Origin: Chara braunii
Lineage: Eukaryota > Streptophyta > Charophyceae > Charales > Characeae
Direction of reading: 5' to 3'
Length of the DNA: 64,000 nt
Assembly: GCA_003427395.1 (NCBI GenBank)
Contig: BFEA01000170.1
Location: 2,176,936 to 2,240,935 of the forward strand
The notes beneath the pieces are model-generated. The model worked only from the letters and a program-made list of their open reading frames with translations, ran no database searches and was not told where the DNA came from. Positions 33,561-45,924 of the stretch are shown here, piece after piece. A program made the position numbers and the translations under genes. The stretch's first letter is position 1. Every line of letters begins with the position of its first letter.

Positions 33561-35600
33561 TTATGAGGAGATGGAGATCGAAGAGGGGAAGAAGAATGTG
33601 GTCAACCGGAGCAAGGCAGGGTTGGGGGTGTAGGGGTGGACTCGGGGGCTGGGGAGGCAGGAAAGCTTAGAGTGAGGGATGGTGGAGTGGTGGATGGATT
33701 TTAGAGATAGGGTCCTAGGGTACCGAGTTGTTCTTGAAGAGGAGGAGGGGATGAGAAAATATAATACTTGAGAGAGAAATTTTGGAGAGCACAGGATTAA
33801 GAAGAGATGTGGGAGGAAAAAATGTCCTTCTTTACGTTCAGATAGAAGGTTGTTCCAATCCAAAGAGAGAGCGTCTAATTGAGAGGTCTTGGTAAGGCAT
33901 GTTATGAAAACAAAGGTGGGGGAGACATGATGATAGTCAGAGGTGAACAAATTGATTGCGGGAACTCCTATTTTAGATAACATTTTGACCTTGAGATGAG
34001 TGACTAATCCCCAATAAATATTATCTTTAGTTGAAAACAAAGGTGAGGCAGACATGATGATAGTCAGAGGTGAACAAATTGATTGCGGGAACTCCAATTT
34101 TAGATAAAATTTTGACCTTGAGATGAGTGGCTAATCTCCAATAAGTATTATCTTCAGTTTTTTATATGACATCCGTAAGAGAGTTGAATGAGCGAGGAAT
34201 TTAGACTGGGTTGAGCAGGATGTCGAAAGAGATGAGTATAAAAGCAATTTTACTAAGCCAGAGGTTAAAATAGGGTTTCGTGAATCTCATGCTACCAAGG
34301 AGAGAAGATGTTGCTTGACTGTCTGAATGAAGCCTAATGGAAGCGGAAGGGAGTCGGTGACAGTGGTTTGCGAAGAGTATAAAAAAGGTTTTTAAAACAG
34401 TGAATAGTTCTCTGTGAGTGGAGGAGGTAGGCATGAGTGATTTGGGAAGGCATTGTAGTGTTAAGGACAATGTTCTCTTTATGCGCAGGGTAAATAATTG
34501 TGCCAATTTGGAGAGCAAAAGCATCAGTGAAAATGGTGAGGGAGGTTTTTCTAGTTACCCATAGTCGTTCAGGAAGGAAGGAAAGATGCACAACCCACCA
34601 GAGAAGGTCGCTAATGAGGTCTTGTGATAATTTGACCGAAGAGTCCCAGTTTGAAGGAGTAATTGCATCATAAAAAACGGAGAGGAAGAGATGGGTAGGT
34701 ATGAATGGTATGGAGAGAGAGAGACAAGTTTTCCGACCAATTTAGCAAGAGATTTGCAAGATTGAGATGATGATTGGATGCATGGAAGAATCTTTTGGGC
34801 TTTGTCGTGAGGCACCTTGATACGTTTATCATGTGTATCCATGACAAAACCCATAAAACGAATTTGCTGAACGAGGTTATGGAGGAGGGCAGCGTAGTTG
34901 AAGGATGCTCGAAGCAGAATAACAAAATTTGGGTTTGCGAGGGTTGAATCATCAATTTATGAGGTGATGAAAACATTCCAACATCTAAGTTCAACCATTA
35001 GTTTTTGCATTAGTGTTGTAAAAATCTAGTAGGCAGATGAGATCCCAAAACAAAGAGTCTTGAGTTGATAATTGATGCCTTCACAGTTAAAAGCAAGATA
35101 CGGGTGAGAATGATGATGGGTTGGGATATATTAGTATTCATTCTTTATATTGAAAAACTTAAGGAAGTCTTGCGACTGGTGACTCGAAAGAGGGGCAACA
35201 ACATCATCGATTGACTCATAATGAAAGTTAAAGAAAATGACAAAAAAATTGATAAAACGCATATCTAAGATGAAACGAGTTTTTGAGGGGCTTGCGATTG
35301 CAAAGACGGGATTGAGAACAATAGGTGACGTGAAAATTTCAATTACATCAAATGCGAGGAGTTGAGAAATAGTGAAAGTAATGAAGTCATAATGATTGGG
35401 AGGTAGGTTGTGATTTGGTAAAATCAGAGGACGAGGGGTTTCGTAAGCAAAAGCACGCATGAATTGTCTGCAAAAAGAACCGATTTGACCATTCTTCAAA
35501 CCTCATTAATCTTAGGGCTTGGTACATGACTAGTTCCTTTGAAAGCAAGACGAACGCCATAGCGCATCCGCTGAAGAACAAAATGAGAAAAGCAGTGTTT
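33561..35600 (-). pseudogene. DIRS-like reverse transcriptase / RNase H, decayed
   Basis: Read right to left, frames give a polymerase order typical of DIRS/Ngaro-type elements: LDMRFINFF-like palm entry and a YESIDDV-like block (35,131-35,499), an IDDSTLA box whose first residue is a stop (about 34,950), GFVMDTHDKRIKVPHDKAQK and LAKLVGKL (34,700-34,860), LHSDSQATSSLL in the RNase H-like part (about 34,320), then YWRLATHLKVK and INLFTSDYHH, matching the W-P-x-x-DLFAS segment, and DALSLDWNN (33,850-34,130). Such elements integrate with a tyrosine recombinase; none is visible here. Stops and frameshifts are frequent. Assignment is by recalled motif order, not by alignment. Confidence 0.62.
33906..34159 (-). 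repeat. 127-bp tandem duplication in the DIRS-like element
   Basis: Two nearly identical adjacent units start GAAAACAAAGGTG (33,906 and 34,033). Each encodes the INLFTSDYHH part of the polyprotein, so the duplication arose after coding function was lost or destroyed it. Confidence 0.9.
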
Positions 35601-35975
35601 GGAGGAGGAGAGTAAGATTAACCAATGAAAGAAATGATGAGAGGGGGATGCAACAACAAAATATTAAGGATAGCAAATTCAAGAGAAAGGTTCATGGAGG
35701 GCGAAGGTGGCTAATCGAAGATCGGTAGTGGATGGTGGAGTCGAAAGATTGAGGAAAATAGTAAGAGTAGAAGGAATTAGAAAAGGTGGAAGGTTATTCT
35801 CTAGGTTGAGAGGAGTTGCTGGCCGAGTGACGATGATCTTTCGATTGTTTGTGACCCCCATCTGTAATCGTCTTCTTTGATGTATGGTAGTAATCGTAAT
35901 CACGGTCCTTGTCACTGCCACAGTGACGCTTGAAAGAGGAAGAGGAACGGTGATGGTATTCTTACTTGTTTTTCT
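35601..35975 (-). other. Upstream part of DIRS-like element, boundary with LTR copy B
   Basis: Low-complexity frame rich in Thr, Val, Leu and Pro (35,679-36,068 on the minus strand) that could be the degraded N-terminal region. Homology between LTR copies B and C stops at about 35,976 (GACAGACAAA), so this is the junction where the 3' LTR was truncated or interrupted. Confidence 0.4.
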
Positions 35976-36014
35976 CGACAGACAAATGTTATGAGCAAAA
36001 AATATTAAGTCTAC

Positions 36015-36432
36015 TCGCTCGTATCCATCGCACATGATGAAGGAGACTGAATGGACCTTGTTGATCATTTAGCCATAGCACAATCTGAAGAAACATCCCT
36101 CTAATCTTAAGAACGTCCTTTCTAACTAGATTTGCCTCATGAACTATGACGAGATTCATATCTCCGAAATCTCATGACGGAGTAGGAGGCGCAACATTGT
36201 ATAACACAATATATTGTCCGTGCTCTGTCATGAAAACATAACTCCGCGGAGGATTCATCACGCTTCCATCCCAAAATCGTGGCTCATCTCGCTCCGGAAA
36301 GACTTCATACATGTTGTAACCCAATCGTCCTTTCCGTATCATACCGACACGTGAACACGTCGACACTGCTATCCAATCTATTGCCGCCTCACGTGTACTG
36401 AATAATCGAATGATCACTGCTCCTATAAACAT
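36015..36432 (-). pseudogene. Exon-like coding segment in LTR copy B (unrecognised protein)
   Basis: A minus-strand frame opens with ATG directly after TTATTACTTTGTCATCCAG, which looks like a 3' splice site. It encodes about 86 residues with motifs MIRKGRLGYNMYEVFPERDE and SYVFMTEHGQYIVLYN, up to a TGA at 36,172 where copy C has Arg (CGA). The same frame then continues DFGDMNLVIVHE and RGMFLQIVLWLND to a GTAGAC-like 5' splice site near 36,014. Copy C carries the same segment at 49,331-48,925. I recognise no family. Two conserved copies, each in an LTR, argue for a gene fragment captured before element insertion. Confidence 0.5.
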
Positions 36433-37830
36433 CTGGATGACAAAGTAATAACCTTGTCAAAATAAAATTATATATATCAATCTCTCTACTCGACCTCCTT
36501 TTTTCTTGGGTCGGGATTCTTGTGTCAAAGTCCTGCCGCGAAGGTAGTGCCTACTCGCACCCCTTTTGACACTATTTGATAACATGAGCTAGGATTTTTC
36601 TGGCACCGGTTCTCCATACGTCGATGGCAGCTAAGGCGGCCACCCAAAAAGGTATTAGACAAGTATGAAGTCCAAGAGAGAGAAGCGTTTTCACTTGAAC
36701 AACACATAATGCAACTCTCTTCCTACATTCATCCTTTACCTACCTGCACAACAGCAAATAAACAACCCAAACAAAATTATCCAAATCCCAACCATGGGTA
36801 CTTTCACTTACAGTTCTGAGTGGTCCACCACTATACTCTCAATGGTACCTCGTCCACTGAGAATAGTCCCACTTCAATCCCGGATCCAATTACACCACTC
36901 ACCACGCCATATTACAAAATGTTTGCCACAATACTTATCCCAATTGCAATTCTAACTTACTTGGTCCCAAATTGGGTCCCAAGTGGTTCCACGCTGCTGC
37001 CGCACCACCAAATGATCATCCAAAAATATAAACCTGGATTGCTGCTCGTCAAAATTACCAGCATCTTCGGCGCCAATGACGTAGTGCCAACACCCACGAC
37101 CACATCGCCAGATACCGTGCCGTAAAAAACTTAGCACCGTAGTCTTAAAATACTGTTGACAAAACCACCAACTGCGTTGTGCAATTTCAGTAGCACCTCC
37201 CCTCAAAACACTGCCGAATACGCCACATCCCCGTTACTACCGTTGTAAAATCCCGCTATGCCGCATACAAATTTTGGCAGTATTTTCTTCCAAAATTACA
37301 GCAGTGCAACCGCCTTACTCAAAATGTCACTTGTTGCCATGTAGGCCGTCGGACAACACCTCCCTGTCATAGCCCCTTGCTGCACGGCTCTAGTCAACCG
37401 CAGCCTTACGGCAGCAACTCACACACTAGTCGCAGCACAAGCACAAAGGTGGGGCAAGAAGCTCCCAACCTTTAGCTATGGCCGCCTCTCTCCTCCAAGT
37501 GCTCCTGCAGACCTCCAACACTTCGCCTCACTACACCAGAAGCCAGCCAGCCAGCCAGCATCTACCCAAGTAGAATGCCCCAAAAGCAATGCCACGAGTG
37601 TGAGGCTGCTGGGTGCAGAGCTGGCCTTTATACTTGTTGGAGGAGGCTGTCCAACAGTTCCTTACCTGAGGCGAATTCACGAGCTCAAGCTAAACTTTGG
37701 ATTTGACCTGATATCAGGCTCATTTCACAGAGTCAAACTAAAGTCTAGCTCAAGAGGGTTCTCTAACCCCTGCCGCGCCTGTATCTGGGCTGAATAAGCG
37801 CTCGATACAGGCGCGCGGTCTATGAGTTTC

Positions 37831-37833
<3 letters not shown>

Positions 37834-37874
<41 letters not shown>
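37834..37874. repeat. CT microsatellite in LTR copy B
   Basis: About 20 CT units, conserved in position in copy C (61,820-62,029), where it is much longer and interrupted by a gap. Confidence 0.95.
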
Positions 37875-37877
<3 letters not shown>

Positions 37878-38507
37878 AGCGGTCGCGACTGTTCGTAAGC
37901 AAAGAGTCCCTTGTAACTCGAGTACAAGGCTCCAAATCCGTGCCCGGATGTAGCCGCACGTTTGGGGTGAATCCATCCTAAACTAAAGTGACAATCCGTT
38001 CGTTGAAAACGAAAGGACTTTTACTTAATAAAAAGAAAAACAAAACCGAAAAAATCTAAAGAAAATCTAAGAGAAAGGAAAATATAAAAAAAACAGTATA
38101 ACAAAAAACAAAAATGAAAACGAAACTTACCTTTCTTAGAAAACGGTCGTCCGTTACTTCGAGCGCCTGTAGAGATTCTGGGGACTGTAAGTCCCAGTTA
38201 CTTCTGATAGTGCTATATGACGCTTCCCTTTTAGTTTTAGTTTTTTTTTTTTTTTTTTCAAACTTTTGCGTTGGCACCAGCCAACGACCTTGTCATCTCG
38301 TGGACACCCCATGGACAACTGAAAAACAGACCGGAGTTCGATCACATTCAGGATCGAAAACTTTTTAAACCCTTTCTCGATTTATGCGTGTCATCCTTGC
38401 GCAGGGGCCATGCTCTTCTCAGCGCGGCTGATTTCAGCCTTGCGATCTTGAAGATCGCACGACCGAAATCGGCCACGTCCAATCCCGCATTGTGGGTTGC
38501 TCCAAAA

Positions 38508-38555
38508 GGAATTAGCCCGGTAGTGCAGTTCTCAGATTCGATCCCGGTGTCAGTT
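38508..38555. other. tRNA-half-like segment in LTR copy B
   Basis: TTAGCCCGGTAGTGCAG followed by GATTCGATCCCGG resembles pol III box A and box B motifs placed abnormally close. The same segment occurs in copies A (about 26,113-26,160) and C (62,682-62,726). There is no complete cloverleaf, so it is not called a tRNA gene. Confidence 0.3.
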
Positions 38556-39152
38556 GGGTGAGAGTCCTGCAATGTATCCTACTGGGCTAGCTCCTATCAC
38601 TGCTCTTCCACATGAAGAGCTTGGCCTTGTCTGTATCTGCCTACCATGGCCTTGCTGGCCTTGCCTGCCTGTGGCCCTGCTGCCTTGCCTTCTTGAGGCC
38701 TTGCAGGCTTTGCCCCATCCGTTGGTCGAGAGTATCAACCACGGAGGTCTCCATCCCTTAGCAGAGCAGGTTGCTAGGTCCCTCGGTCACTGTCGTGGTT
38801 TTAACCCCCCCATACGGCGGTCCCTATTAACCTCGTAGACTCTGAATCGCGCGACTTAGCAGCCGCTCACCATTATCTTTTGGTAGGATAGGTCTAGCCT
38901 TAGCGTTCCCGAGTCCGAGTGCCTCTGCGCCCTCAACAGAAACTACAGACTGCTGCCATTATTTTTGGACGACGCAAGCGTCCGGTCTAAAGTTAAAAAA
39001 AATTCTTCGTCTCTCGGTCATAGACTTAGTCTGAATAACTTTTTGGCGAATGTCAATCTCATCAAGTCTTCCAATTCAATGAAAAAAGGTCGGACAACGT
39101 CCGACATCGAAAAACACTGGCATATACCCTTGTCAGGGTTTCTGCCCCGACA

Positions 39153-40957
39153 ACATTCCCGGGTCCCATTGAACCACTTCCACGTTGTTCACGCAACCAG
39201 TACCCCCTACATAAAGTTTTAGAAGTACATCTTTTGGTATCGTCTGACCCCAGTAAAGTCAGAAATATTTAACAAATGGATATCTGAAAAAATAACTCCT
39301 TACCAATAAAGCGAGTTATTCCTTCGATGCCAAAATTAACATTCATTTCGCACTCATCGGATTAGTACTATATTCAGCCCCTAGTAAGCCTAAAATTGAA
39401 ACTCAGGTCCAAATTCAGCCCCTGAAAGCCTAAAATTTAAAAGACTTCGTTTTAATGGCTCCAACATTATTCTGATGGTAGTAGAAAACACAATCTCTTG
39501 AATGGTGCTGGATTTTCCATCTAATGTTAACAAAATTTATTTGGTTGGAACCCACAATTTATATCATCTGGGCAAACAACCATTACTGCCGGGAATTTAA
39601 CCCGGGTCTCTCACGTTCATGGGGATGCATTCGCAATACTTGAACACATTCACGTGTTGCCAGGAGTCTAACCTGGACCTCCCATATAACACAAGGATAC
39701 TCGTACTATATTATAGTAACGGTTGTCAGGGAAGATAATAGTAAAAGACCCCGAGTCTTCCATTATCCTTTTTGGAAGGCCTGTAATAACCTTTAGCTAA
39801 CTCCTAGAATGAGTCAGGAATAACCCTTGACAGGTCTCTATAAAATCCAACGTCTGAAAGTCGTTCAAACATAGTCTGAAGTATCCATTCGACATGAGGA
39901 CCATTTATTTAAGCCCTTTACCTGAGTCTCAAAACCCATTCCAATTGCGCAATTTTTACAAACACCTAAAATTCTCATGTTTTAATATCCTTAAATATTA
40001 TGTGGCTGCATCGAGGAGTGGTGTAATCCTTCTTAATGGATAACATCCCGACATCAAGCCCCACTTTAGATTCGAGCCTCACCACATTCCCTCCGATTTC
40101 AGTATCGCAACTCTGTTAATGTTATATCTACAGAGCGAGACAACCCCATCCATACAGTCCAAGTTGGTCAGACAAGGATCATAAGGACACGGTGACCCTG
40201 CTTGGCACAAAGTTAGGCCACCAACCCTTCCTTCGTGATAAGCAGCAATCGCTCCCCACCATAGGCGGAGTCTAAATAGAATCGCGATACCGTCCTCCAT
40301 TTCAGTGATAGTGTAGCCACCCCCTTTTGCAAGGAAAATGACATCATCTCGTTATGGACAAGGAACAAAGTTTTGACACGAGCCTCACTACCACATACAA
40401 GGCTCACATTTTTCAGGATTATCAAGACACAATAAAGACTAGGCATTATATATAAAAAATTGGTACCTATCAGACCATGTGCTTTTAGAACGAATACATA
40501 TCGCTTGAAAGTCACATGCTCTGAATTTTATACTTTTTAACTTCATAATCCATACACAATAAATCGCAACTTTGCACAAATGATTCAGGTCAATCCTTCA
40601 TAAGCAAGACACATTCAAAATAAAAAGTGAAAAGAAAATGGATGCTCGACGAATCATTTTTAAAAAAGTTTTACAAAAGTTTATTATACACATCAATTAT
40701 CTCATCCAAGAACAAAAAATAATGAACAAAATGGCCTCAACAAAATTATCCACCACAAATCACTATATTCTAGTCGATTATGTGGAAGATATATTTTTCA
40801 AACATCTAACATAAAATCAAGTTAGTAAGTGGTATCAATGTCTGTTAGAAAAAATAAGACACAATCATAGAACCCGTAAAATTACATACGTTTCTCCTCA
40901 ACTCCTATAAACAAATTTCTTCAAGCGTGAGCCTGAAACCCAATTTCGCCTACATGC
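39153..40957 (-). other. 3' non-coding region of the large gypsy element
   Basis: About 1.8 kb between the integrase stop and the 3' LTR with no open frame that resembles a protein on either strand. Only a weak polypurine stretch precedes the LTR (minus strand GGGACCCGGGAATG at about 39,154-39,167). It may be a decayed extra ORF or a genuine non-coding tail. Confidence 0.5.
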
Positions 40958-41877
40958 TCAATCCATCTCCTCAATCTTGTATGCTCCATGCTCCGTTTTT
41001 TTAACAATACGATAAGGTCCCATTCGTCGATTATCGAACTTCCTCGACCACTGCTTTTTGATAGAAGAGTCATAAAGAAGAACAATATCACCAACTTCCA
41101 ATGATTTCTTTCTAACTCGGGGCTGCTTATCCCATCTATTTTTGTCTGCCTGTCTGCTATCTGTAGTTGAAGCAACAACCTCTAAAACTTTTTTTTCAGT
41201 AACTTTTATTTGCCTGGCTCTAAGGTCCAACAATTTTTCTGTAGAAAACATGAATTCCATATCTTGTTTTTGCCATATCATCAAGAAACTCTCAATTGGA
41301 AACGTAGCATGTTGATCAAACCACAACATAACAGGAACATACCCAGTAATACATTTTACAGTTATATTATCAACAATCATGACAACCCTTAAATATATAA
41401 GTCATCTTGATAGCTTGCCTGCACACCATTTGGCTAACAAATTAGTCAAAGTGGCATGCCCACGTTCAACAGGAGCGTTAGCCTGGGAGTGTGCTCTAGT
41501 AGTATAACTATAGTTCACTCCCAATCTCTTCATAAGAGTCGGAACCTCTTCTGCTCGAAATTCACCACCTCGATCCATCCCGAATTCCTGAACAAATGGA
41601 TACCGAAGGAGAAACTTCTCGATACATTCTGCCAAAATATTCCCGGTTCGTTCTCGGATTGCACGTTCATCAACAAACTCGGTAAATTTGTTTCTCGCAT
41701 CAAAAATATATCTATACATATTAAGTCCAGACGACATAACCACGAGATCGAGGTGTACAAATGCACTTGGCTCAACCACATATCGTGGATTAAGTGACTC
41801 AGTATACTTAAAACTCGAACGTTTCTGGCAAGGGACGCATGAGTTGCAAAAGTCCGCCACCGTCTTACCCATTCCAT
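40958..41877 (-). pseudogene. Gypsy integrase (large element)
   Basis: The frame 41,872-41,402 has the CNSCVPCQKR end of the HHCC zinc domain and the DDE core: HLDLVVM (first Asp), FGMDRGGEF (second Asp) and APVERGHATL (Glu). The frame 41,380-40,958 has the C-terminal part with VGDIVLLYDSS and MGPYRIVKKTEHGAYKI, a GPY/F-type module. No chromodomain is evident. The two frames are out of register near 41,390 and start codons are absent, so the enzyme is broken. Confidence 0.85.
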
Positions 41878-42086
41878 ACCAAAAGTAGAGATGCTGAATC
41901 TTTTTTAACGTAACTCATGCAGATCGATTTCCACATGCCGCTCCATCGTGTAAAACCGCAATTACATCCAACTGTCTGGGAATTCCACATACTACTCTTT
42001 TAGGCATACCATCATCGAACTTTTTGAAAAAATGCCTATGTCGGACGAGAAAATCTTTCGCATTTTTCCGAATTTCTGACTCTATT

Positions 42087-42650
42087 TTATCTTCTCCCAT
42101 ATCCCCATTCAACCAAAACCCAATCTTTTTTATAAATCCCATCATACTCTTTCTCACAAAATGCTTCCTTGACCTCACTGCATTCTCCCTCTTCAAACAA
42201 TATCTTGTAGCGATCTTCATGGATCAAGGAATTAACAAGAAATGTCATTCCTCCAGAGATTTTGAGGACTTCTTCGACCTGCTCATGTCCTCCTTCAATG
42301 GTGAGAGGCTCTTTCGAAAATCGAATTGGGTCAGATAGAGTCAACCTCATCATTTGTTTGGCAGATCGTTCAGCCCAAAGATCTTCTTCAATGAAGGGTT
42401 CTCTTAACACAAATTTTGAACGTCCTTGATAAAAACTCGGCGAACTCCAGATAAACTTTCCAGATCGGGACGAAGCATTAGTAATGTATTTCCTGATATT
42501 AATACTTAGTTGTTGTTCGTCCTTCTCTTGAAAACCATCCACATGAACTGAGTCTTCTGCCTGATCTTTGGAAGAATCCCATTCAATTGGATTCAACCCA
42601 TTTGCTCGATTTTGAGTTCTTGCAATACTTTCGATTTCAAAATCGAACAT
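42087..42650 (-). pseudogene. RNase H to integrase linker
   Basis: An open frame of 187 codons with WDSSKDQAEDSVHVDG and WAERSAKQMMRLTLSD. It lies between the RNase H and integrase frames, as the tether region does in gypsy polyproteins. No catalytic motif. The integrase zinc domain start (HHCC histidines) probably lies in the broken frames 41,880-42,090. Confidence 0.6.
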
Positions 42651-42676
42651 CCAAATATAAATAAACTATCAAGCGA

Positions 42677-44020
42677 TCATTGGATCTGAAGAAGAATATT
42701 TTTCAGTGACCGCGCAAAATCAGTCGGATCAACCCGCAAGATGAATTGCCTTCCAAACACGTAATTTCGAAAGATCCTGAAACAATGAAGCACTGCAAGA
42801 GTCTCCTTTTTAAATTGGGAATAATTTCGCTCTGCCGCATTCAGCGTTTGACAATGGAATCTCAATGGCCGTTCTCGCTCTTCTTCATCTTTTTGAATAA
42901 GAACTCCACCCAAAGTCGTGGGGCATGCATCCACCTCGATTATTAAGGGTCGATTCGGATCATTGTCAAAGCATGAAACTCATAGGATCAATCCTCCTTC
43001 CCGGAATTGTGTCTTGATATCATCAACAACCGTCTGCTGCTTCGGACCCCATTCTCATTCCCGATTTTTACGCACCAACTTTCGTAAGTGTTCTACCCTT
43101 GCAATAAACTTTCGAATAAAGATACACTAAAATCCACAAGTTTCCAGAAAACTCCTCACACCAGTAATGGATTTGAACGGAGTCGGCCATTCCAAAATCT
43201 TGTTTGTCTTTTTGGAGTCTGGTCGACGACCCTTCTTATCACATAAGAATCTCAAAATAGTCGCCTCACGCATACAATGTCAAGATTTAACGTTGCTTGC
43301 CGTGAGGTTATATTCCCTTAATTTGCAAATGATCTTCTCTTTGTTGTGAATGTGTTTCTAAACAAATTTTCGAGCGTTGAGCAACACTTCCGTTTCATCC
43401 TTTATATGCGGTCCATGGATGGTCAAATCATCGATGTAAGGTGATGTCACGTCCAGACAAAGCGGTTGCATGACCCTCATCATATATCTCTGAACAATTG
43501 TCACGGAGTTTGTCCATTCTGGAAGCGCCGAGCACATATGGATTAATCCCCTTGACGTATGCATGGCTGTCTTCCGCCCGTCTGCCGTATACAAAGAGAA
43601 TTCATCATATACAAAATACAAATAAATAAAAGTGATGATGGGTCGGCCTGCACATGACTCAGATAGTTGATCAACATGCAAAAGTCCACCTGCGTCACGA
43701 ACCGTCATAGCGTTTAACCTTTGCAAGTCCTACACCCATCACAACACACCGTTTGACTTGATGAAACAGAACCAAGGGGACGCATATGGTCTATACGAAT
43801 AATCTGCGACCCTTGTCCGAATTTTGACGTCCAAGTACTCAATGACCTTACGATGATCGTCCGTATTTGGATAACGCGGACCTGGTATGTTCCATGACTC
43901 ATGTGGTACCGAGTGAATTTTGATAATTGGGATCATGTCAACGTCAAACCTCCCCTGCTCATTATCATCAAAGGCATAAGCCAAATGAGTTTTTTTCATG
44001 ACGCTGATAAGGAAGTCCAT
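42677..44020 (-). pseudogene. Gypsy reverse transcriptase and RNase H (large element)
   Basis: Minus-strand frames in order: PGPRYPNTDDHRKVIEYLDV and SPWFCFIKSNGVL (RT entry, 43,739-44,020), YIDDLTIHG (catalytic YxDD, about 43,440), KGRRPDSKKTNKILEWPTP and GVRSFLETCGF (thumb, about 43,140-43,260), then RNase H with LIIEVDACPTTLGGVL, LRFHCQTLNAAERNYSQFKK and LRVDPTDF (42,677-42,960). The RT catalytic box is intact. Frames change near 43,735, 43,360 and 42,950 and stops are scattered. Confidence 0.85.
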
Positions 44021-44466
44021 CTCTTTCTAAGTAAGGAACCCTTCGTCTCCAATGATCATCTCCTTAATCCTCTCCTCCGTCAATCGGCACGGCGCATTTA
44101 CACTCTTCTCTTTGCTTGTCTTGATCCGTTCTCTTTCTTCTTTATAATATATTTCTTCCTCCTGGGTGATCAAGACGGGTACTGGCCGAGCTTTCCGGTT
44201 ACTCTCTTGTGCTTACGTTTCGATTTGACACTAAGTCGCCTTTCTCTAAAAAAAGGCCCCTGCTTGGTTGCCGGTGCCGCCAATGCATCGTCTTTAGAGA
44301 AAGTGTCGGGTCGATAGGTAAGATCCATTTTACCAGTCCCACCTCCCTCTGCCACAATCTCCGTCAATGTTTGGACCAAATTAAGGTCCACAAACGAGTA
44401 TGTCGCAACAAACTCAATGGCTTGAGAAATGTTGGGCAGTGCAATAAAAAATTTATGAGGATCGTT

Positions 44467-45876
44467 TTACTCTTCAAGAGAATCTTTCTCCCTTCTGAGC
44501 CTTTCAGATTCCGAAAAAGAGTAGGAACCCGGATTGAGTTTGTTCCTCGCCCATGTATTCTCACACTTCATCACCTCATAGTATCCACGTACATGGTCAC
44601 ACAATATCACGATCGTAGTGTCATCATGCTTGTTAAAGATGATGGATTCAGATCGATACCAAAAGACCCTGCCTAATAACACGACATGCTCGACTCTTGG
44701 TAGAACGTAAAAATACGAACGAACCTTGACTTTACCAACTTGTATCATCACATCACTTGCCGTTCTACAAAAGGGAGTTATCCTACTTGCGCCCACCAGA
44801 AATCCGGTATCTGCACGATTGATTTGACTCCAGCCCCCATAGCCTCTCTCTCGCGCATAATATTCATTTCTGCCCCGTCATCAATGAGTGCCAAGTACTC
44901 ACATGACCCAACTTGTATTTTTAACAGATCAGTTGCTACGCAGTGGCAGTCCATTTTTGTTCCAGCTGGAGCCCAACTAACCTCCTGAGGAAAAATGTCA
45001 CTCATCTTAACAGTCATGATTTTTTGCCTAAACAATCTTTGCTTGAACTCCTCTTGAATTTTTGGCGACGGAGTCAAGAATTCCTTGAGCGTGAACAAAT
45101 CACACTGACTTTCCAGAATCCGGTCCACAATTTGCTCAATATCTAACCCCTTTTCCACTGGAATTGTATAGACTTGCTTCTTGTTTCGCAATTATCCTTC
45201 CCCAATTTCGACTTTGCCTTTTTCCGAATCATTGTCCATGACTCGTTGTTTGGCCTGTCGCTCATCTTCGGCAGGTAACAACTCATCCTCCTCTCCATAC
45301 TCCCATCAATTGGAATTGTCTCACTCTCCCGAGGTTGACTTGGTCCTTCTTTATGTGCTGTCCTTTGTCGTGGCGGCTTCCTCGTTCTCTGAGTTTGCGG
45401 AAGAGCAACGATGGTAGACCACTTAAGGGCGAGACGGGACACAACTGTGGTGACCATCAAACGCCTGCCAATGAGGAGCCAGGTTCGGATGTTGTGGCAT
45501 CTACAAGCCCCACTTGTCCGTCTTTGTCCCATCCTCCGAACACAAAGACTTGTGGAAACCCAAACCATTTTTTATCCATATCAGCGCACATTTGAATAAA
45601 AGCTTCCCGATATCGGTTCATCTTCTTAACCACTGTTTGAGCTCGCAGCAATATCTCTTCCTGCTCTTTGCTCATACTCTCACCCTCTGTCAATGGGTCC
45701 TCAAGTGTTAGTGATCCCATTGCAGCTTCCAACTGAAATTGTTTAGTTTCCTTTGGGGAAGCCAATTGAAAAGTTGCAAGAAGATCCCTCCCCATACGTC
45801 GGAAAGTCTCCCTTCTCATTCCTCCTTCCACATTTGGATCAATAAGATTTCCTTGAAAGTCATAAACTTCACTCAT
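44467..45876 (-). pseudogene. Gag-pol junction and aspartic protease (large element)
   Basis: The frame 45,876-45,457 (starting MSEVYDFQGNLIDPN) is an unrecognised acidic and Gln-rich region after the gag zinc knuckle. A Lys/Arg/Pro-rich linker in another frame (to about 45,190) leads into 45,191-44,778, which contains YLALIDDGAEMNIM, the retropepsin active site with Asp-Gly-Ala but an extra Asp where Ser or Thr is usual. The frame 44,796-44,467 has the rest of the protease fold (HVVLLGRVFW). It would process the polyprotein; it is inactive because of frame breaks. Confidence 0.7.
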
Positions 45877-45924
45877 GATAGTCGTATATATGACCTTATC
45901 GTTTTCATCTTTTGTGACAATCTG

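Larger units (their letters stand above)
35976..39152 (-). repeat. 3' LTR (copy B), truncated
   Basis: It starts at 39,152 (minus) and is colinear with copy C: 39,152-38,270 with 63,340-62,430; 38,250-37,740 with 62,410-61,740; 37,600-36,810 with 61,150-60,370; 36,800-36,480 with 51,260-50,440; 36,470-35,976 with 49,370-48,890. It lacks about 470 bp present in copy C (61,240-61,720) and everything beyond 35,976. It provides the uninterrupted reference for both insertions in copy C. Confidence 0.85.

Noticed and set aside
38508-38555. tRNA gene
   Set aside because: Box A-like and box B-like motifs are too close together and no acceptor or anticodon stems can be formed.
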